Origin: Cryomorphaceae bacterium
Lineage (GTDB): Bacteria > Bacteroidota > Bacteroidia > Flavobacteriales_D > Cryomorphaceae
DNA: 64,000 nt
Assembly: GCA_003565555.1 (NCBI GenBank)
Contig: PXBH01000126.1
Span: 1 to 64,000, forward strand
Direction: 5' to 3'
The first letter of the stretch is position 1. The number at the start of each line of letters is the position of its first letter. Positions 37,692-46,253 of the stretch are shown in pieces. The position numbers and the translations under genes were made by a program. The notes below the pieces were generated by a model. It did not search any database. It was not told the origin of the DNA and worked only from the letters and a program-made list of their open reading frames with translations.

Positions 37692-37728
37692 GGAGCGGGC
37701 GATCCGAAAGGACGCCCGCTCCTTGCTT
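37692..37728 (+). terminator. Rho-independent terminator of the aspartyl-peptide operon
   Basis: GGAGCGGGCG and CGCCCGCTCC form a perfect 10-bp stem around an 11-base loop, followed by TTGCTTT. It lies 84 bp after the lamin-tail gene stop. Confidence 0.85.
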
Positions 37729-37835
37729 TAGCTATGGGCGGATTGATTTCCGCATTTTCCGAAAACCGAAGGGTGTGCTGAGGGTTTGGTAATAATGAGG
37801 ATGCCTTGATATTCCTTTTTGCTCCCTGCGGGTTA

Positions 37836-38024
37836 GGTGCCTTCGGCGCCTTTTTGTCTAACATTAAGGCATTAAGGAAATGATGAGAAGGGCGTGGCAG
37901 GACGCAATGGGTGAGTCACACCCTTAATGTTCCTTAATTCCTTAATGTTTCTTTTTTCACGCTTTGGGTGAGGCGCCTTTGGCACATTTTTATCTCACAT
38001 TAAGGAAATGATGAGAAGGGCGTA
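37836..38024. repeat. Two units of the 137-bp repeat between convergent genes
   Basis: One unit begins at 37861 and a partial second unit at 37997, 136 bp apart, preceded by a GGTGCCTTCGGCGCC hairpin and a T-run. GTGAGTCAC is present at about 37911. The gap also contains the operon terminator. The partial unit runs directly into the stop codon of the convergent TonB receptor gene. Confidence 0.8.
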
Positions 38025-40118
38025 TCAGAATACCACCCGGAGCCCGCACCAAAACGACCTCGGCTCGCCGGGGTAAAAATACCGCGGGGCATTACCGCCG
38101 AAGCCCTGTGCATTGGGCAGAATACTTGCCGCGTAATGCGTGTCGGCCGCATTGTTGATACCGGCTTCTGCAGTCAGGACGTACTTTTGAAAGAGTTTTG
38201 TTTCGTATGCTAAGCGGAGATTGATCAAAGTGTAGGGTGCAGACTGCGCGGTATTTGCATCGTTCAGGGGTATGGCACCTACATGCAGAGCATTCACGCG
38301 AAAATGCCAGCCGCCCGACCGCTCGATTTCAATGCCGAGATTGGCCGTTCGGTCCGGAACGCCCGTCACGGGATTTCCGCTGTAATTCGCGTCGCCGTCG
38401 ATGAAATCGGTGAAGCGAAACCTGTGAAGCGACCCTGTGAAGTACGGTCGGAACAACCACATTTTTCCGGCGGGGATTTTTCCCGATACATAGATCTCCA
38501 CTCCCGTATGGCGCACCGCCCCGGCATTGATCCCGATGAATCTGTCGTCGCCGATGCGGCGTGCCACCAGCAGGTTTCGGATGTCTGCCGTGTACAGGGC
38601 CGCTTCTGTATAGAGCCTTTTGTTGAGCCATTCCGCTTTTATGCCTGTTTCGTAATTCACCCCTGTTTCGGGACGCAGGTCGGTATTGACCTCACCGGAC
38701 GGGGTAAGGGTTTCTTCCACACCCGGTGCTGAGAAGCCGTGGCTCACGGTGGCATAGAGCACGCGTCCGCGCGCCGCTTCGAAAGACAGGCCTGCACGCG
38801 GTGAGAGCACTGCTCCGTATCGGTAATTACCGCTCTGATCGAGGCTGTCGGTGGCGAAAAGATCCTCGAGGCTGTAGGCCGTACTGTTCAGGTTCAGGCC
38901 GACTTCGAAATGCCACCGCTCGGAGAGCTCCGTGCCGTGTTGAGCAAACAGGTTCAGGTTATCGCGTTGCTGCCTGTTGCCGGTGAGCACCTCACCCGGT
39001 ATGCTTCCCCTTCCGGGAAATTCACGATACCTGTTCTCAATGGTGCCTCCGCGGTAGTGCTCGCCGATGTATTCACCTCCCACGGTGAGCTGAGCCGCCC
39101 GTCCGCCGATGCGGTGCATATTGTGAATCAACGTCCTGCTTCCGAATCCCGTACGTGATTCGTCGAGAATGTCAAAAGGACGCGGCTCATAGGAATCCGC
39201 AATATGGGTAAAAAAGGTTGTTTCTCCGTGCCATGCGGCATTGAACCGGTGAGAGAGGGTGATCCCCGCGATGAGGCGGTCGTAGGATTCAAAGCCCGCC
39301 GCCGCATTCCAGTTTTCGTCCGCTTTGTCCGGCCGCAGATTAAAATCGGTTTCATTCAGCGAGCTGGGAATGAAGCCTTTCATACGGGTAAGGATGGCCG
39401 AGGCACGCAGGTCTGTTTTTTCCCCGATCCGGTAGCCTCCGTTCAGGGTCAGCGACTCACGGTCATAAGCCATATTTTCGCGAAAGCCGTCGCTGCGCAG
39501 TCTTTGGTAAGCGGCGCGGACGTCTGCGTGCTCTCCGCGCATACCTGCGCTCAGCGACTGCTTCACCAGACCGAAACTCCCCACGGTGATTCCCGCGCTT
39601 GCGGCGGCGGGGCGTTCGGATTTCTTCGTGAAGAGATTGATCACCCCGCCCAATCCCGTGCCGTAAATGCTCGAAGCGGGACCTTTGAGTATTTCTACAG
39701 ACTCCGTCACTTCGAGGTCAATATCTTCAATGACAGTGGTCCCGGCCGCCGTAGATACGGGAATTCCGTCTACATATGCCTTTACTCGGTTTGTGCTGTA
39801 CTGCGACCGTGCCCCGATGCCGCGCACCGTGATCCGGTTGGTGTTCAGGGCGCCCTGCTGCATGTACACCCCCGGCACCTGATTGATCAGAGAGGTGATC
39901 ACGGTACCGTCATTTTGGCGAAGCAATTCGGCATCGAGCACCGCCACCGATGCGGGTACCCTGCGCAGGGTGTCTTTTTTCAAGGTGCCGCGAATGACCA
40001 CCTCGGGGATTCCTGCGGTGTCTCTGTAGGCACTTCCCTGGGCCTGCAATGCCTTTCCGGCAAAAATAGAGATGCAGATCGCCGCTATTTTCAGCAGGGG
40101 CAGGGCGTCTGCCTTCAT
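38025..40118 (-). CDS. TonB-dependent outer-membrane receptor
   Basis: The receptor has about 697 residues from the ATG at 40118; ten extra N-terminal residues are possible from a GTG within the upstream gene. Signal peptide: LKIAAICISIFAGKALQAQG. Plug domain: PEVVIRGTLKKDTLRRVPAS, VAVLDAELLRQNDGTVITSL, YMQQGALNTNRITVRGIGAR and VTESVEILKGPASSIYGTG. The barrel ends GEPRSFWCGLRVVF with terminal Phe. There is no SusC-style N-terminal extension. It resembles siderophore or vitamin receptors; the substrate is not known. The gene lies directly behind a PQQ/sorbosone-type dehydrogenase gene on the same strand. Confidence 0.93.
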   Translation of the reverse strand: MKADALPLLKIAAICISIFAGKALQAQGSAYRDTAGIPEVVIRGTLKKDTLRRVPASVAVLDAELLRQNDGTVITSLINQVPGVYMQQGALNTNRITVRGIGARSQYSTNRVKAYVDGIPVSTAAGTTVIEDIDLEVTESVEILKGPASSIYGTGLGGVINLFTKKSERPAAASAGITVGSFGLVKQSLSAGMRGEHADVRAAYQRLRSDGFRENMAYDRESLTLNGGYRIGEKTDLRASAILTRMKGFIPSSLNETDFNLRPDKADENWNAAAGFESYDRLIAGITLSHRFNAAWHGETTFFTHIADSYEPRPFDILDESRTGFGSRTLIHNMHRIGGRAAQLTVGGEYIGEHYRGGTIENRYREFPGRGSIPGEVLTGNRQQRDNLNLFAQHGTELSERWHFEVGLNLNSTAYSLEDLFATDSLDQSGNYRYGAVLSPRAGLSFEAARGRVLYATVSHGFSAPGVEETLTPSGEVNTDLRPETGVNYETGIKAEWLNKRLYTEAALYTADIRNLLVARRIGDDRFIGINAGAVRHTGVEIYVSGKIPAGKMWLFRPYFTGSLHRFRFTDFIDGDANYSGNPVTGVPDRTANLGIEIERSGGWHFRVNALHVGAIPLNDANTAQSAPYTLINLRLAYETKLFQKYVLTAEAGINNAADTHYAASILPNAQGFGGNAPRYFYPGEPRSFWCGLRVVF

Positions 40119-40125
40119 GCGCAGG

Positions 40126-41415
40126 TTACTTTCCGGATTTGGTAACACGCCAGATCACATCTGCACCGTCGTCCACCGTGAGGAGTGAGCCGTCACTGAG
40201 CACCGTCACGCCGACGGGTCTTCCGTATACTTTGCTCGCGTCACCGTCGGCGATGAAGCCGGTGAGAAAGTCCTCGGGTGTGCCGGGCTTTCCTTTTTCA
40301 AAGGGAACGAAGACCACCTTATATCCCGCAAAGTTTGACCGGTTCCACGAGCCGTGTTGCCCGATGAAAGCTCCGTGGCGGTATTTTTTCGGAAACTTTT
40401 TCTCGGTGTAGAATGCCAGTCCGAGCGATGCCGTATGGTTACCGAGGGGCACATCGGGCACCAAGGCATTTTTCACCAGATCTTCGTGCGGATCCTCGTG
40501 CCACCGCGGGTCTTTCACCTGACCGTAGTAGGAGAAGGGCCATCCGTAAAATGCTCCGTCCTTTACGCTTGTGATATAGTCCGGTACCAGATCATCGCCG
40601 AGTTTGTCACGTTCGTTTACGGCCGTCCACAATTCCCCCGATTCCGGATGGAATGCCAGGCCTACGGGATTTCTCAATCCGGAGGCAAAAATGCGCTCAC
40701 CGCTTCCGTCGGGGTTTATTTCGATAATGCAGGCGCGTCTTTTTTCTTCATCGAGCCCGTATTCCCCCACATTGCTTGCGGAGCCTACGGTCACGTACAG
40801 TTTTTTTCCCTCGGGCCCGGCGATGATGTTGCGAGTCCAATGGTGGTTGTAACCGCCCGCGGGCAGGGAAAGGATTTTTTCGCCGAAGCCCTGCAGGGTT
40901 TCCGTACCCTCGCGGTATGCGTACCGCGATACGCCGTCCTGATTGGCCACATAGAAGTACCCGCCGTGAATGAGCATACCGAAGGGACGGTTGAGTCCGT
41001 CTTTGAACACGGTGCGGTAATCTGCTTTTCCGTCGCCGTCGGTATCGCGAAGCAGGGTGATGCGGTCGGCGCTGTTGCGCGTGTTGCTCTCGGCAACGAA
41101 AACATCTCCGTTGGGTGCTTCATAAAGCCAACGGGGGTGTTCCAGTCCGTCGGCGAAGCGTTCAACCGTAAACCCCTCGGGAGCTGCGGGTTTGCGCCCG
41201 TCTTTCCACCCGATCACCTTGCTGATATTTCGGTGCGACTCCCCGGCGTAGGGTGAGGGCAGGGTGAGGGGACCGATGGCCGTTTGGACGACGGTTTCGC
41301 GGTCGTAGGATTTGATGTATTCGGGTTCACCGCCCGTTTGTGCCGTGCATACTGCGAGCACGGAGGCCGCCAAAACAGCACCGGCCGATTTTAAAGTAGG
41401 GGAGTGGAATTTCAT
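40126..41415 (-). CDS. Glucose/sorbosone dehydrogenase-like exported protein
   Basis: About 429 residues from the ATG at 41415, with a signal-like start (SAGAVLAASVLAVCTAQTGG). It is a six-bladed propeller of the GSDH family (PF07995): LEHPRWLYEAPNGDVFVAES, RITLLRDTDGDGKADY, NHHWTRNIIAGPEGKKLYVT, ASGLRNPVGLAFHPESGELW, KYRHGAFIGQHGSWNRS. Members oxidise sugars with PQQ or act as secreted aldose dehydrogenases. It stops 8 bases before the TonB receptor start, so they are probably co-transcribed. A role in substrate oxidation linked to import is inference. Confidence 0.88.
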   Translation of the reverse strand: MKFHSPTLKSAGAVLAASVLAVCTAQTGGEPEYIKSYDRETVVQTAIGPLTLPSPYAGESHRNISKVIGWKDGRKPAAPEGFTVERFADGLEHPRWLYEAPNGDVFVAESNTRNSADRITLLRDTDGDGKADYRTVFKDGLNRPFGMLIHGGYFYVANQDGVSRYAYREGTETLQGFGEKILSLPAGGYNHHWTRNIIAGPEGKKLYVTVGSASNVGEYGLDEEKRRACIIEINPDGSGERIFASGLRNPVGLAFHPESGELWTAVNERDKLGDDLVPDYITSVKDGAFYGWPFSYYGQVKDPRWHEDPHEDLVKNALVPDVPLGNHTASLGLAFYTEKKFPKKYRHGAFIGQHGSWNRSNFAGYKVVFVPFEKGKPGTPEDFLTGFIADGDASKVYGRPVGVTVLSDGSLLTVDDGADVIWRVTKSGK

Positions 41416-41667
41416 TTTGATTTCATTTTTCGGTAGGCTTCGAAGGTAAGCGGAAGCGGGAATATACGGACAAATGCAGTTGTCCTGATGACCAAACCTT
41501 TCGGGTTCCGGGTTTGTTCGCCTCAGAAGCGCTTTCGCAAACGACAAAGGGCGGACGTTTCTTCCTCCTCGGGGCTTTGTCGGTTTTGGTCGGGGTCCCG
41601 TTCGGGGATCAACTTTTCCCGATCGCCACCGCTGTTATCGGCTTAAGTCCTGTGAAAAGCAGCTCAT

Positions 41668-42237
41668 TTATTTCTCAGATTTCATCAAAAACCACTGCAC
41701 GGCGATCAGCGTTTTGGCGTCACGGAAGTTGCCCGAGCGGTACATTTCCCGCACTTTCGCCGTGGTGTATTTCACCGTTCGTATGTCTTCGCTTTCCGCT
41801 TTTGCCCCGCCGCCTTCTCCGCTTCGGTCTGCCGAAGTACAGGTGGCGAAATAGATAAATATACGTTCCGAACTTCCGCCCGGAGAGGGGAAAATATCGG
41901 CGACAGCGCGCACCGAGGCGGGTCGATACCCCGTTTCTTCCTCGGCTTCGCGCAGGGCTGCGGCTCGGGGATCTTCTCCGGGATTTACGGCACCGGCGGG
42001 AATTTCAAGGGGCCGCGCGCAATCTTTTTTTCCGGAAGGGTAGCGGTACTGCTCGGTAAATATCAGCCGGTCCGTATCGGTCTCACGGATGAGCACCGCG
42101 GCGGAATCGCCGCGGTCGAAGCTGAGTCGGGTGATCTCCTCCGCTCCGCCCCCGTAATTTTCACGGTCAATCCGCCCTTCGGTAATTTTAAAAAACCCGT
42201 CGAAAAGCGTCTTTTCCTCCTTGATTTTATCTTTCAT
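41668..42237 (-). CDS. NUDIX hydrolase, ADP-ribose/sugar-nucleotide type
   Basis: The 189-residue protein (start at MKDKIKEEKTLFDGFF) contains the NUDIX box GAVNPGEDPRAAALREAEEE followed by TGY (metal-binding REAEEE). The preceding strands LIFTEQYRYPSGKKD and LEIPAG, and the later FPSPGGSSERIFIYFA, match ADP-ribose pyrophosphatase/GDP-mannose hydrolase relatives. Such enzymes hydrolyse nucleoside diphosphate sugars in the cytosol. The gene is divergent from the channel gene with about 150 bp between them. Specific substrate is not deducible. Confidence 0.88.
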   Translation of the reverse strand: MKDKIKEEKTLFDGFFKITEGRIDRENYGGGAEEITRLSFDRGDSAAVLIRETDTDRLIFTEQYRYPSGKKDCARPLEIPAGAVNPGEDPRAAALREAEEETGYRPASVRAVADIFPSPGGSSERIFIYFATCTSADRSGEGGGAKAESEDIRTVKYTTAKVREMYRSGNFRDAKTLIAVQWFLMKSEK

Positions 42238-42384
42238 TCGAATGGTGGTTTGCTGTAAATGTAAAAAAGCAAGGATAAGCCGCCGAGAAAAAAAATGTGG
42301 CGGGGGCATGTGGAGTTCCCTTTTTGCGAGCCGTTCGCGCATTTGTGAAATGCTTACCTTTCGCGTCATGACAAGGTAAGAACC

Positions 42385-44352
42385 ATGCCCCGAAGTAAAT
42401 TTCGTTTGCGCCAACGTCTGCTCTACGTGTTGGAGCGCCAATTCGTAAAAGGGCCGCATTATCAGCTGCTTTTTGTGGCGGCATTGATCGGTTTATTGAG
42501 CGTTGCAGGCGGATTGTTGGTTTGGCCGGGGGGCGATGTCGACGAGACTGCCGGAGAGGCCATTTGGTGGGCTTTTCTGAGGCTCAGCGATCCCGGGTAC
42601 CTCGGAGACGATGAAGGACTGTGGCGGCGGTTGATCTCCACACTCCTTACCGTCGCGGGATACGTGGTCTTTCTCGGATCGCTCGTAGCCATCATAACAG
42701 CCTGGCTCAACAGCAAAATACGCCGCTTAGAGCAGGGCTTTACGCAGGTGGCGGCAAAAAATCATGTGGTGATCCTGGGCCGCACCAACCGCACGGTGCA
42801 CATTGTGGCCGAATTGCTCCTGTCGATCGGTCGAGTGAAGGGTTTTTTGAGGCGTCAGGGCGCGCAGCGGCTCAATGTCATGGTCTTGGCTGAAGAAGTC
42901 TCTCACGCACAGGTGCGCGAATTTTCCGAGCACCCGGGTATCGGAAGCAGAGCGGGGGAGGTGGTGTTTCGCTCCGGTCAGTCCATCGATCGCTTGCACC
43001 TGCGGCGGGTGGATGTGGTGAATGCAGCGGCGGTCATCATTCCCGCCCAAAACACATCGGTCGACGGCCTGCTCACCTCGGATGTGCATACCGTTAAGAC
43101 CCTGCTTTCGCTCAACGCGGAGACATCGGGCAGGGCGCGCATGCCTTTCGCAGTGGCGGAGGTGCTGAACGAGAACATGCTCAAGGCCGCCGCCCGAGCC
43201 TATTCGGGTCCGCTCGAAGTGGTCGCTGCCGATACCATCATCAGTCGATTGGTGGCGCAAAACATTCGGCACCCCGGCCTCTCACTCGTGTATAACGAAT
43301 TGCTTTCCCGCCGGGTGAGCAACAATATTTACGCTGCTGAAATGCCCGAAGCGGTGGGAAAAACTTATGCTCAAATCTCGCGCATGTTGCCCCGCGCGGT
43401 GGTTGTCGGAGCAGTCTCGACCGTCGAGGACGGATTTCGCACAGCGCTGAATCCCGCTCCTGACCAAGTGTTCCGTCTCGGGGATCGGCTCGTTTTGGTC
43501 GCGCGCGACTCATCAGACATTGTACCGCTAAAACGCCCTTCGAAGCTTCCCCCGCAGACGGCCGTCGGGAGCACAAAGCCCGAGACTACATTCCGGTCGC
43601 GCAAAATTCGACTGCTCATATTGGGCTGGAACCAACACATCCCCGCACTGATCCGTGAGTTGAATACCTACCGCGATGAGCATTATGATGTGACGGTCCT
43701 GTCGCTCAGAGACATTGGCTTTCGAGAAAAAACCCTTGCGCCGTATCTTGCGGAAGGCGGTCCCGTATCCTGTCGCCACATCCTTGCCGACCATTTGGAC
43801 GAACACGATCTTCGGCGTGCGAACCCGGCTTCGTTCGACCACATTTTGTTGGCGGGCAGCGACCGCCTGTCTGACAGCGAGGAGGCTGATGCGCGCACCT
43901 TGGTGGGCTACATGCTGCTGGAAGACGTTTTGGAAAATGCTTCCGAGCGACCGCAGATTCTCACCGAATTGAGCGATCCGAACAATGAATCGCTACTGCG
44001 CCGGTTCGATTGCGAGCGGATTACCGGTCCCCTCATTCTTTCTCACCTTCTGGCCCAAATTGCCCTGCGCAGGGAGCTGCATGCAATTTTTACCGAGCTT
44101 TTTACGGTGGGCGGAGCGGAAATCATTTTCAGGCTGCCCTCAGATTTCGGTGCTGCGGATGATGCGGAGTACACCTTCGCCGCAATTGAGGAATTGACCG
44201 CCTCAGCGGGAGATAGGGCACTCGGCCTGTATTTGCCGCCCGGCGCAGGCCGCACTTCTCCTTCCGTAGCGCTGAATCCTTCGCGCGAGCGGAAGTTTAC
44301 CATGGGCCCCGGGGTGCGCGTCGTGGTGCTGACCACGGTGTACCGAAATTGA
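42385..44352 (+). CDS. CASTOR/POLLUX-like putative ion channel
   Basis: The 655-residue protein has hydrophobic segments at about 25-47 and 88-110 around a pore loop AIWWAFLRLSDPGYLGDDEG. Two RCK-like cytosolic domains follow: VVILGRTNRTVHIVAELLLS near 128 and RLLILGWNQHIPALIRELNT near 412, both with Rossmann G-motifs. This layout matches the plant CASTOR/POLLUX nuclear ion channels and their bacterial relatives (PF06241). The N-terminus is basic and the pore motif differs from potassium TVGYG. It is probably a gated cation channel of the inner membrane; ion selectivity unknown. Confidence 0.88.
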   Translation: MPRSKFRLRQRLLYVLERQFVKGPHYQLLFVAALIGLLSVAGGLLVWPGGDVDETAGEAIWWAFLRLSDPGYLGDDEGLWRRLISTLLTVAGYVVFLGSLVAIITAWLNSKIRRLEQGFTQVAAKNHVVILGRTNRTVHIVAELLLSIGRVKGFLRRQGAQRLNVMVLAEEVSHAQVREFSEHPGIGSRAGEVVFRSGQSIDRLHLRRVDVVNAAAVIIPAQNTSVDGLLTSDVHTVKTLLSLNAETSGRARMPFAVAEVLNENMLKAAARAYSGPLEVVAADTIISRLVAQNIRHPGLSLVYNELLSRRVSNNIYAAEMPEAVGKTYAQISRMLPRAVVVGAVSTVEDGFRTALNPAPDQVFRLGDRLVLVARDSSDIVPLKRPSKLPPQTAVGSTKPETTFRSRKIRLLILGWNQHIPALIRELNTYRDEHYDVTVLSLRDIGFREKTLAPYLAEGGPVSCRHILADHLDEHDLRRANPASFDHILLAGSDRLSDSEEADARTLVGYMLLEDVLENASERPQILTELSDPNNESLLRRFDCERITGPLILSHLLAQIALRRELHAIFTELFTVGGAEIIFRLPSDFGAADDAEYTFAAIEELTASAGDRALGLYLPPGAGRTSPSVALNPSRERKFTMGPGVRVVVLTTVYRN

Positions 44353-44500
44353 TTTAAGGAAGAGCCCCGCAGCGGGATTAGGATGTACCTGCCTGTTTTC
44401 GCATTAAAAATCTGACCGGATTCACCTTCGGACGTACCCGCCCGGCACGTTTTTCTTGAATTTCTGCTTGGTGAAATTCGGAATACGGGGGGTGCAAAAC

Positions 44501-45886
44501 TCACTCCGAGCAGCCGTGGTCGATCATCGACTGCGCATCCGCATTGGGGAAGCACATGCCGGAGGGCAACTCGGCAGGCACATAGCGCTCAAGGTGCGGG
44601 TCGTTCAGCCCGTTTTCCAGAAAAGCTACCAAGTCATCGACCTCTTGCTGCGTGAGAAACAGCGGGGTGAATTCCGGTGCGATATGCCCGGCATCCACCA
44701 TCGGATTCTGAGGGATGCCTTCGTTCTTGTATTCCACTACTTCGCGGATGCTTGAAAAGGAAGCTCCGTGGCCCAAGAGCCGAGCTTCGCGCAGGTTGTA
44801 AAGCTGCGGAACTTTGAATTTAAAAAGGTCTGCGGGGTCTTTGCTGAAAGCGGCCCTGCCCAAGTTTTCGGGGCTTGTGGGCGCAGCACCGATCACGCCG
44901 CCCTGCATAAAGAGGTCGTTCATACCGTAGGCATGAAATTCCATGCTGTTCAGCGCAGGCCCCGTATGGCAGGTCGCGCATTCTGCCTTACCGAAAAAGA
45001 TCATTGCACCGCGTTTTTCCGCATCGCTCATGGCCCCGTACGCGCCGGAAAGCCATTTCTGAAAGGGGGCTTCATTGGCCAGCAGGGTCCGCTCGTAGGC
45101 AGCGATGGCCAGTCCGGAATAGATGCGCAGCTCGTCCACAGACTCGGGCACTTCTCCGAAAGCATTTTCAAACAAAGTCATGTAGCCGCTGTACTCCGTG
45201 CAAAAATCTTGGTCCACCAATTGCCGGTGCACCTCCTGAGCGGCGATAGCTTGCGTCTCCACACCTTCAAAGCCGAGGTGGTTAAAGGCCAGCGGCGTTC
45301 CCGCAGTCCAGAGGCGGTCGGTTCCTTCATTGACCCCGGTAGCACCGAACTGACCGTTCCAGAGCATGTTTTTCTGGAAAGCTACATTCAAAGCGGAAGG
45401 GGAGCGGATGGGCTGCACATCCACGGAGTCTTTCCATATCGGATGGTCAAAGTACTCGGGGTGAACTGTTCTTCCCTCTCCGGCAAATCCGAAACCCGTA
45501 CCGCCCTCGCCGATGCCCTGGGCAATGCCGGCCTGAAAACCGGCGCCGGCGTGGTGACAACTCGCGCAGGAATATTGCTCGGCAGAGGTGAAGAGCCGCG
45601 GATTCTTTCCGATGCCTGTTTCGTGAAAGAGAAATTTACCCAGCTCTACTTTCGATGAGGTGAGGGGATTCTCGGGGTCTTGAGGAATCTCAGAATAGGC
45701 GTTTGAGGCGGGGAGCTTGAAATATCCCGGGCCGGCGCCGTTTGAAGCCGACTCCAATATTTGGAGCAATTCGGTATCCAAATCATCAGACGACCGGGGA
45801 GTATCCTCATCAACATCCTTGCGGCACGATCCGAACAAGACGCACACGGCAAGCAGGGTGAGCAGATAACGGGCGTCCTTATTCAT
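44501..45886 (-). CDS. MauG/cytochrome c peroxidase family di-heme lipoprotein
   Basis: About 461 residues from the ATG at 45886. Lipoprotein signal YLLTLLAVCVLFGSCRKDVD. Two heme c sites: YSCASCHHAGAGFQAG and AECATCHTGPALNSM. Motifs of the family include PLTSSKVELGKFLFHE and RSPSALNVAF-QKNMLWNGQF. These proteins reduce hydrogen peroxide or modify partners at the periplasmic side of the outer membrane. A third, His-lacking region precedes the C-terminal PPGMCFPNADAQ-like end. There is no partner gene adjacent. Confidence 0.93.
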   Translation of the reverse strand: MNKDARYLLTLLAVCVLFGSCRKDVDEDTPRSSDDLDTELLQILESASNGAGPGYFKLPASNAYSEIPQDPENPLTSSKVELGKFLFHETGIGKNPRLFTSAEQYSCASCHHAGAGFQAGIAQGIGEGGTGFGFAGEGRTVHPEYFDHPIWKDSVDVQPIRSPSALNVAFQKNMLWNGQFGATGVNEGTDRLWTAGTPLAFNHLGFEGVETQAIAAQEVHRQLVDQDFCTEYSGYMTLFENAFGEVPESVDELRIYSGLAIAAYERTLLANEAPFQKWLSGAYGAMSDAEKRGAMIFFGKAECATCHTGPALNSMEFHAYGMNDLFMQGGVIGAAPTSPENLGRAAFSKDPADLFKFKVPQLYNLREARLLGHGASFSSIREVVEYKNEGIPQNPMVDAGHIAPEFTPLFLTQQEVDDLVAFLENGLNDPHLERYVPAELPSGMCFPNADAQSMIDHGCSE

Positions 45887-46253
45887 AGCTTGTGAGCGAT
45901 ACAAGAGACAAAAATATCTAAATTACCGTTAAAATCAATTTTTATCGACAATAAACAGATATTCATCGACGAAAAAATGCGGTAATTCGTCGGGGGCGGG
46001 AGGTGTGAACCGTGCGGAAGTCCGCGCTCATGACCAGCCTTGATCGGCCCTAAATCGCGGGAAGAGTGGGATTTGGATGACTTTGTTTGCCCCGATACCC
46101 GACGGCGGGTGCTTTCTGTGCTGCATTTTCCCGGCGCTGAATCCTTTTCTGCGATTCAGCGTTCTGCTCCATCCCGATTCTGCATTTCGATGTGCCGAAC
46201 GCCTGTCCGGGCCCGGCCGCAAAATTCGGCGCAGGGAGCCTTACGCGCAGGGT
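45887..46253. other. Intergenic stretch, nothing recognised
   Basis: AT-rich sequence next to the peroxidase start presumably contains its promoter. The rest has only short arginine-rich open frames without resemblance to known proteins. The uvrA stop marks the right edge. Confidence 0.6.
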
